In this document: piece by piece, positions 16,201-20,394 of the stretch
Numbering within the stretch: position 1 is the stretch's first letter
Layout: each line of letters begins with the position of its first letter
Assembly: GCA_002727395.1 (NCBI GenBank)
Contig: PBWY01000082.1
Location: forward strand, 1 to 20,394
From: Rhodospirillales bacterium
Lineage (GTDB): Bacteria; Pseudomonadota; Alphaproteobacteria; MPNO01; UBA2964
Length of the DNA stretch: 20,394 nucleotides
Direction of reading: 5' to 3'
Program-made: the position numbers and the translations under genes
The notes under the pieces: model-generated
What the model was told of the DNA's origin: nothing
What the model saw: only the letters and a program-made list of their open reading frames with translations
Database searches by the model: none

Positions 16201-16965
16201 TTACCATATTTTCCAGGGAGCCTCATTATCGTTCCACAAATCTTCCAGTACATGCTTATCCCGCAAGGTATCCATCGGCCTCCAAAAGCCACTATGTTTG
16301 TAGGCTCCTAATTGAGAGGTCTTAGCTAATTGTCTCAGGGGATAATCTTCCCAGATAGAAGTATCATCGGCTATCAAGTCTATAGTCTCCGGTTCGAGAA
16401 TGAAAAATCCTCCGTTGATCCAACCGCTATCCCCGGCGGGCTTTTCCAGAAAGCTTTTAACCTTAGCTCCATTAATTTTAAGAGCTCCAAACCGGCCGGG
16501 TGGTTGAACAGCCGTTACGGTTGCCTTCAGTCCATGGTTGAAATGAAACTGCTGCAGAGCAGCAATATCAATATCACTGACTCCATCCCCGTAAGTCATA
16601 AGGAATGTATCATTTATATGTTCTTTGACACGCCTTACCCGCCCACCGGTCTGTGTCACATCACCAGTATCGATTAAGGTAACATTCCAATTCTCGGAAG
16701 ATTTTTTTATCGTAGTTTTTTTTCCCGTTTGCAGATTCAGAGTAAAATCGTCCATATGCCGACTATAATTGTCAAAATATTCTTTGATCATGTAGCCCTT
16801 GTAACCGCAACAAATAATAAAATCGTTAATTCCATGTTCGGAAAGAATTTTCATGATATGCCAAAGAATAGGTTTGCCGCCTATTTCGACCATAGGCTTT
16901 GGCATTAAAGAGGTTTCTTCACTTAAACGAGTGCCTAGGCCTCCGGCTAGAATTACAGATTGCAT
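16201..16965 (-). CDS. rfbF: Glucose-1-phosphate cytidylyltransferase
   Basis: A 254-residue nucleotidyltransferase that makes CDP-glucose from CTP and glucose-1-phosphate, the entry step of CDP-deoxyhexose synthesis. The signature LAGGLGTRLSEETSLMPKPM begins at residue 6, with the catalytic arginine and the KP pair, and YGDGVSDID (125-133) holds metal-binding aspartates. GGKPILWHIMK and GGFFILEPE are characteristic of the RfbF/DdhA group, and the length is typical (about 255). It is encoded opposite to its neighbours and about 12 kb from its partner rfbG, whereas rfbFGH are normally contiguous. AGAAGG lies 13 bases before its ATG, a rather long spacing. The identification is firm. Confidence 0.96.
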   Translation of the reverse strand: MQSVILAGGLGTRLSEETSLMPKPMVEIGGKPILWHIMKILSEHGINDFIICCGYKGYMIKEYFDNYSRHMDDFTLNLQTGKKTTIKKSSENWNVTLIDTGDVTQTGGRVRRVKEHINDTFLMTYGDGVSDIDIAALQQFHFNHGLKATVTAVQPPGRFGALKINGAKVKSFLEKPAGDSGWINGGFFILEPETIDLIADDTSIWEDYPLRQLAKTSQLGAYKHSGFWRPMDTLRDKHVLEDLWNDNEAPWKIW

Positions 16966-17104
16966 TTTTTAAAAGTTACCTTCTTTGCAGGAGTTAAATT
17001 TACTTGGTAATGTTGCAAATAAACTACGAAAATGAAATAAAATTTTGTTTGTTTTGTTCGTTTAGTAATATGTTCTCCGGGCACAAACTTTGACAAGGTT
17101 GGTC
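16966..17104. promoter_or_regulatory. Divergent intergenic region between rfbF and the gluconokinase gene
   Basis: This 139-base, very AT-rich gap lies between divergent starts and should hold promoters for one or both. TAATAT at 17066-17071 resembles a -10 box for the plus strand, but no good -35 box lies at the right distance, so I do not assign exact elements. Confidence 0.4.
17095..17098 (+). promoter_or_regulatory. Ribosome binding site that decides the gluconokinase start
   Basis: AAGG lies six bases before ATG 17105. The longer reading from TTG 17090 has no ribosome site at proper spacing, so ATG 17105 is preferred. Confidence 0.4.
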
Positions 17105-17629
17105 ATGGAAGAAAGTCAATTAAATTTATCAACAATAAAGCCATTAACTAAACATAGAATTTTGATTATGGGTGTGGCTGGGAGTGGCAAGACCACAGCA
17201 GGGAAGCTACTGGCTGAAAAAATGGGTTTTAATTTTATTGATGCTGATGATTTTCATCCCGAAATGAATATCGCAAAGATGAAAAATGGTATAGCTCTTA
17301 ATGATAAAGATCGCGAAAGTTGGAGCAAGTTTTTATTTTATGCGATTGACAAGGTGGCTTCGGAGGGAAAACCAATGGTGGTTGCCTGTAGTGCGCTTAA
17401 AAACAACATGCAAAATTCTTTTATAGAAAAAAAATTTCAAATTTTTCATCTGCATGGGACGAAAGAAGTGGTAAAAGGGAGATTGAAAAATAGACAGGGG
17501 CACTTTTTTGGTGCTGATCTATTAGAAAGCCAATTCGTAAACTTAGACATGCCTGTTAATGCAGTTTTAATAGAACTTGATCAGTCGGTCACCGAAATCG
17601 TAGAAGATATTTTGAGAAAGTTAAGATAA
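17105..17629 (+). CDS. Gluconokinase-family sugar-acid kinase
   Basis: A 174-residue P-loop kinase of the GntK/shikimate-kinase-like group, which phosphorylates D-gluconate to 6-phosphogluconate with ATP. The Walker A motif GVAGSGKT is at 23-30, followed by the gluconokinase signatures DADDFHPEMNIAKMKNG (46-62), LNDKDRESW (65-73), VACSALKN (93-100) and RQGHFFGADLLESQF (130-144). The length is normal. No gluconate transporter, repressor or Entner-Doudoroff gene is visible around it; the neighbours are glycan genes. It may be a metabolic bystander, or may phosphorylate a sugar or sugar acid used by the locus. A 17-residue polar leader before the first strand is slightly longer than in E. coli GntK. 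The family call is firm and the role is open. Confidence 0.9.
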   Translation: MEESQLNLSTIKPLTKHRILIMGVAGSGKTTAGKLLAEKMGFNFIDADDFHPEMNIAKMKNGIALNDKDRESWSKFLFYAIDKVASEGKPMVVACSALKNNMQNSFIEKKFQIFHLHGTKEVVKGRLKNRQGHFFGADLLESQFVNLDMPVNAVLIELDQSVTEIVEDILRKLR

Positions 17630-17681
17630 AAGCAATGAATTCAATTTAGAGAAATCACTCGAACAAAAAGAACGGTTGGTT

Positions 17682-18638
17682 ATGTCTTTAGAACAATCCG
17701 AAAGAAAAATATCAGTTGTTTTGCCAACATATAATGAGCTTCAGTCATTGCCCGTTGTGGTGGATGAAATCATAGAAGTATTTAAGAAATTAAATTATGA
17801 ATATGAAATCCTAATTATCGATAATGCTTCCACCGATGGCACCATCAAATTAATCAGATCTATGTGTGAAAATTATTCATTCGTAAAGGCAATTATTAAT
17901 GCGAATAATTTCGGGCAAATACGGTCCCCTTTTTATGGGATTTTACAGTCAGATGGCGATGCTGTAGTTCATTTGCCGTCAGATGGTGAGGTGCCTATAT
18001 CTATTATACCCAGTCTCCTGGTAAAATGGGAAAAGGGTTACAGGGTAGTCCACGCTGTCAAGAAATACCAAACAAGAAGTGCTTTAACATTTGTTAAGGA
18101 ATTGTTCCAAAACATTCTAAACCGCCTCACCTCAACTGAAATGACGTTCAATTCTTCTGGCTACGGTCTATTGGATGCAGCTGTCGTTAAGGAAATGAGA
18201 AAGATAAAATCAATTTATCCTTATTATAGGGGGCTACTCAACGAATTAGGGGGTAAGAGTGCTTCAGTGAAATATCAACACGTTAATAGAAAGGTAGGAA
18301 TTTCAAAGAATGGTCTACTTTCTTTAACGGATTACGGGTTAGTTGGTATTGTCAATTACAGTAAATTTCCTCTTCGTCTCATGATGATTTTAGGCTTGAT
18401 CGGGGCTAGCGTTTCATTTTTTGTCGGGTTCGGGTATTTAATATTGAAGATTTTAGATTGGGACGGATTCCAAGCGGGCCTTGTTCCTCTTGCGGCCCTG
18501 TCACTTTTTATGCATGGCTTGTCTCTTTTCTTTATTGGCCTCCTTGGGGAGTATATTTATCATATTTTTATCAATACTCGTGGCCACCCCTTGGTTGCAG
18601 AGGCAGAAAAGATAAACTTTGATCAAAATGATGAATGA
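17682..18638 (+). CDS. GtrB/DPM1-like polyprenyl-phosphate glycosyltransferase with two membrane helices
   Basis: A 318-residue family 2 transferase of the DPM1/GtrB/ArnC type, which loads a sugar onto undecaprenyl phosphate at the inner membrane. The catalytic domain begins KISVVLPTYNELQSLPVV and has IIDNASTDGT (45-54). Two hydrophobic helices at about 231-257 and 267-291 match the family's C-terminal anchor, and GLLGEYIYHIF follows the usual GtrB ending. The place of the usual metal-site pattern (D-x-D/A-D-F-Q-D-P-P-E) reads HLPSDGEVP (97-105), with one of the acidic residues kept. ATG 17682 is preferred over TTG 17676 because AAAGAACGG precedes it at a suitable distance. With the GtrA-like protein at 1156, it could form a sugar-loading and flipping pair. 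Confidence 0.88.
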   Translation: MSLEQSERKISVVLPTYNELQSLPVVVDEIIEVFKKLNYEYEILIIDNASTDGTIKLIRSMCENYSFVKAIINANNFGQIRSPFYGILQSDGDAVVHLPSDGEVPISIIPSLLVKWEKGYRVVHAVKKYQTRSALTFVKELFQNILNRLTSTEMTFNSSGYGLLDAAVVKEMRKIKSIYPYYRGLLNELGGKSASVKYQHVNRKVGISKNGLLSLTDYGLVGIVNYSKFPLRLMMILGLIGASVSFFVGFGYLILKILDWDGFQAGLVPLAALSLFMHGLSLFFIGLLGEYIYHIFINTRGHPLVAEAEKINFDQNDE

Positions 18639-18730
18639 TGCCTTTTATATTTATTTTTTGTATCCTTTGTTTTTGAAGTTCAAACCCCAATGTTTGTTTC
18701 ACCCTTATCTACTTTACACTAAGTCCAATA

Positions 18731-19627
18731 ATGTTTGTTGATAGACCTAAACATTGTCCAGTTTGTCTGGAACAGAAATTTTCAACTGTCGTTGATTGTG
18801 GTGTTGATTTGGATCCAAAAATGATTAAAGAGATTTGGGTAAGTTCACCTCATGAATTTTACTTTCCTTTCTTCAAGTGTATTAATTGTAAAACCTATTA
18901 TACGCAGCGATATGTTGACGATCTGGAGATTCCCAAACTCTATTCTCTGCTTAAAGATAATTTATTCGGTGTTGATGAGGATACTTACTTCCAAATCCAG
19001 GACTCATACGCGGCAATGATAAAAAAATATTTTTGTAATGAGCAAACCCAGACTAAAATCGACTATTTTGAACTGGGACCGGATCATGGTGTCTTGCGGA
19101 AAATAATAGGTGATAAAGTAGCGGAGGTAAGAACATCAATACTTGTGGAACCAAACAAAACATGTTGGCCTGCTTTAAAACAGTTTAAACCTGATAGTCT
19201 TGTTAAAGATTTTGGAAGTCTTCAAGTGCCCGATAAATCAATCGATCTCGCTGTGGCCGTGCATGTATTAGATCACATGCTTTTTCCAAATGAATTTTTA
19301 GGCTCATTGGCTGAGAAAATGCGTAAGGGAGCCTGTATTTTTATAGTAGTTCATAATGGACAGTCTTTCCTAAGACGTCTAATGGGAAGAAGTTGGCCGC
19401 CCTTCTGTATTCATCACCCACAGATATTTAATGGTCTTTCTTTATCAAGGCTTTTAGAAGCCAATGGCTTCGATAACGTTCTCGTAAAAAGAACGGTGAA
19501 CAAATTTCCTTTAGGTTTTCTAATTTCAAATGTTTTTAATCTTCTTGGATTGAAATGCTCATGGTCTTGGGGTCCTAAAATATCGTTACCACTCGGAAAT
19601 ATTGCTGTTTTGGGGAAGAAAATATGA
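18731..19627 (+). CDS. Zinc-ribbon class I SAM methyltransferase
   Basis: A 298-residue protein with an N-terminal zinc ribbon (C9-x2-C12 and C50-x2-C53) and a class I methyltransferase fold. The SAM-binding loop reads YFELGPDHG in place of the usual GxGxG, and IDLAVAVHVLDHM corresponds to the motif after the fourth strand. The C-terminal region carries a long, mostly hydrophobic tail (PLGFLISNVFNLLG) of uncertain meaning. It resembles methyltransferases found in polysaccharide loci and is shorter than the C-methyltransferase at 13450, lacking that protein's C-terminal domain. No ribosome site is seen before the ATG and no other in-frame start exists after the TGA at 18674. Its stop overlaps the next start in ATGA. 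Confidence 0.78.
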   Translation: MFVDRPKHCPVCLEQKFSTVVDCGVDLDPKMIKEIWVSSPHEFYFPFFKCINCKTYYTQRYVDDLEIPKLYSLLKDNLFGVDEDTYFQIQDSYAAMIKKYFCNEQTQTKIDYFELGPDHGVLRKIIGDKVAEVRTSILVEPNKTCWPALKQFKPDSLVKDFGSLQVPDKSIDLAVAVHVLDHMLFPNEFLGSLAEKMRKGACIFIVVHNGQSFLRRLMGRSWPPFCIHHPQIFNGLSLSRLLEANGFDNVLVKRTVNKFPLGFLISNVFNLLGLKCSWSWGPKISLPLGNIAVLGKKI

Positions 19628-20394
19628 AGTCTGCGCATCTAGAGGAACTCGATAAATATTTACGAAGTTTTAAGTATAAATGTTACAGTTTTTCGGTCGA
19701 AACATTAGGAGAATATTTACCTATAGACGCTGAGTGGAATTACAAGGATATCCCCCACTTAAATCACATCCATGGATTGGTTCATAGTGGAATTACGTTT
19801 GCAGGGGATCATATTGCCACATCTATATTGGTTCAGGAAATTATGCCTTTTCTTAGAATTCCAATGACCCTCGTCAATTATCACGTAAGCAGTAAAAAGA
19901 TAATTTATCATTCTCAATTTTTGTTTTGGATAATAATCATAGAGACGAACTTTGAGTACAGGAATGAGATAGAGAGAACAGGTAGTAGGACTATTACCAA
20001 ATACAATTTATATGGCCCCCGTATCTTTCGTTGGCTTTGTCCGCTATTTAAATTTTTTATTAAACGCAATAATCAAAACCTTATGCAAGACGATGTTCCC
20101 ATGCGTGAAAGGCGACAAACTCTGCGGAAAGCTGGTTACGATTTCTTAGTAAGTAAAAAGGATTACCATTCATATTCAGACACCTTAAAGCTTGGTGATT
20201 CCAACTTAATTGAACCTGATTTGACAGGATTAATTGGGACCTTCGAATTGTCGGATGTTCCTGTAGGAACGAGAGGGTTACTTGTCGGTGACGCAATTGG
20301 CAGAGGTTTCAGGGTTGTAAAATTGCAAGAAACAAATGTTCTACTCGTCTTTGAAAGGGTTTGTGAACATTATGGAGCTGACTTAAGCAATGCA
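19624..20394 (+). CDS. Partial protein with SRPBCC-like region followed by a C-terminal Rieske [2Fe-2S] domain
   Basis: An open frame of 257 codons begins at ATG 19624, overlapping the previous stop as ATGA, and runs off the right edge. Residues from about 203 (GTFELSDVPVGTRG) onward form the start of a Rieske ferredoxin fold, ending in VCEHYGADLSNA, where C247 and H249 are the first cluster ligand pair; the second pair (C-x2-H) would lie outside the window. Residues 1-195, with WNYKDIPHLNHIHG, TKYNLYGP and DDVPMRERRQTLRKAGYDF, weakly recall the START/SRPBCC catalytic domain of Rieske oxygenases. In classical oxygenases the Rieske domain is N-terminal, so this order would be reversed. Possible roles include a sugar or lipid oxygenase or electron carrier. 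Rieske half: fairly sure. SRPBCC: tentative. Confidence 0.75.
   Translation, partial: MKSAHLEELDKYLRSFKYKCYSFSVETLGEYLPIDAEWNYKDIPHLNHIHGLVHSGITFAGDHIATSILVQEIMPFLRIPMTLVNYHVSSKKIIYHSQFLFWIIIIETNFEYRNEIERTGSRTITKYNLYGPRIFRWLCPLFKFFIKRNNQNLMQDDVPMRERRQTLRKAGYDFLVSKKDYHSYSDTLKLGDSNLIEPDLTGLIGTFELSDVPVGTRGLLVGDAIGRGFRVVKLQETNVLLVFERVCEHYGADLSNA

Noticed and set aside
18689..18739. Ten-base direct repeat AATGTTTGTT, the second copy at the start of the methyltransferase gene
   Set aside because: Short, low-complexity and only two copies; no evidence of function.
1..20394. CRISPR arrays, tRNA or rRNA genes, insertion sequences, integrases
   Set aside because: No regular repeats, no transposase or integrase motifs and no recognisable RNA genes seen on either strand.

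Overview
The window is a surface-polysaccharide (O-antigen or capsule type) biosynthesis locus from a Gram-negative bacterium. It is fairly AT-rich and shows no rRNA, tRNA, mobile element or housekeeping marker, so taxonomy stays open; a member of the Pseudomonadota is a reasonable guess and nothing finer is justified. Almost all bases are coding. No gap exceeds 200 bases. Both edges cut genes: a GT4 glycosyltransferase loses its 5' end at the left edge, and a Rieske-type protein runs off the right edge.

Layout. (A) 1-7437, plus strand: GT4 glycosyltransferase, GtrA-like membrane protein, RfbH-type CDP-4-keto-6-deoxyglucose 3-dehydrase, CDP-glucose 4,6-dehydratase, HAD phosphatase overlapping a NeuB-like synthase that carries a C-terminal cupin, and a GT2-like protein. 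(B) 7440-9368, minus strand: two glycosyltransferases, meeting segment A tail-to-tail with a 2-base gap. (C) 9489-16155, plus strand: an acetolactate-synthase-like ThDP enzyme, a radical SAM protein, an unrecognised 260-aa protein, a sugar C-methyltransferase, a GDP-mannose-hydrolase-like Nudix protein and an extended SDR. (D) 16201-16965, minus strand: glucose-1-phosphate cytidylyltransferase. (E) 17105-20394, plus strand: gluconokinase, a GtrB/DPM1-like membrane GT2, a zinc-ribbon methyltransferase, and a partial protein ending in the first half of a Rieske motif.

How the genes may work together. RfbF, RfbG and RfbH homologues would convert glucose-1-phosphate to CDP-glucose, then CDP-4-keto-6-deoxyglucose, then a 3,6-dideoxy-4-keto intermediate. 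The ThDP enzyme resembles the enzyme class that builds yersiniose A (YerE), which adds a two-carbon unit to exactly this 4-keto intermediate; the SDR could reduce or epimerise a product, and the C-methyltransferase is an alternative branching activity. The radical SAM protein, its unrecognised neighbour and the Rieske protein have no standard role in O-antigen synthesis, so I infer an unusual, possibly branched, deoxysugar. The HAD plus NeuB-cupin pair suggests a second unusual sugar acid. The usual E3 reductase partner of RfbH, a nonulosonate cytidylyltransferase and any flippase or polymerase are absent from the window and could lie outside it.
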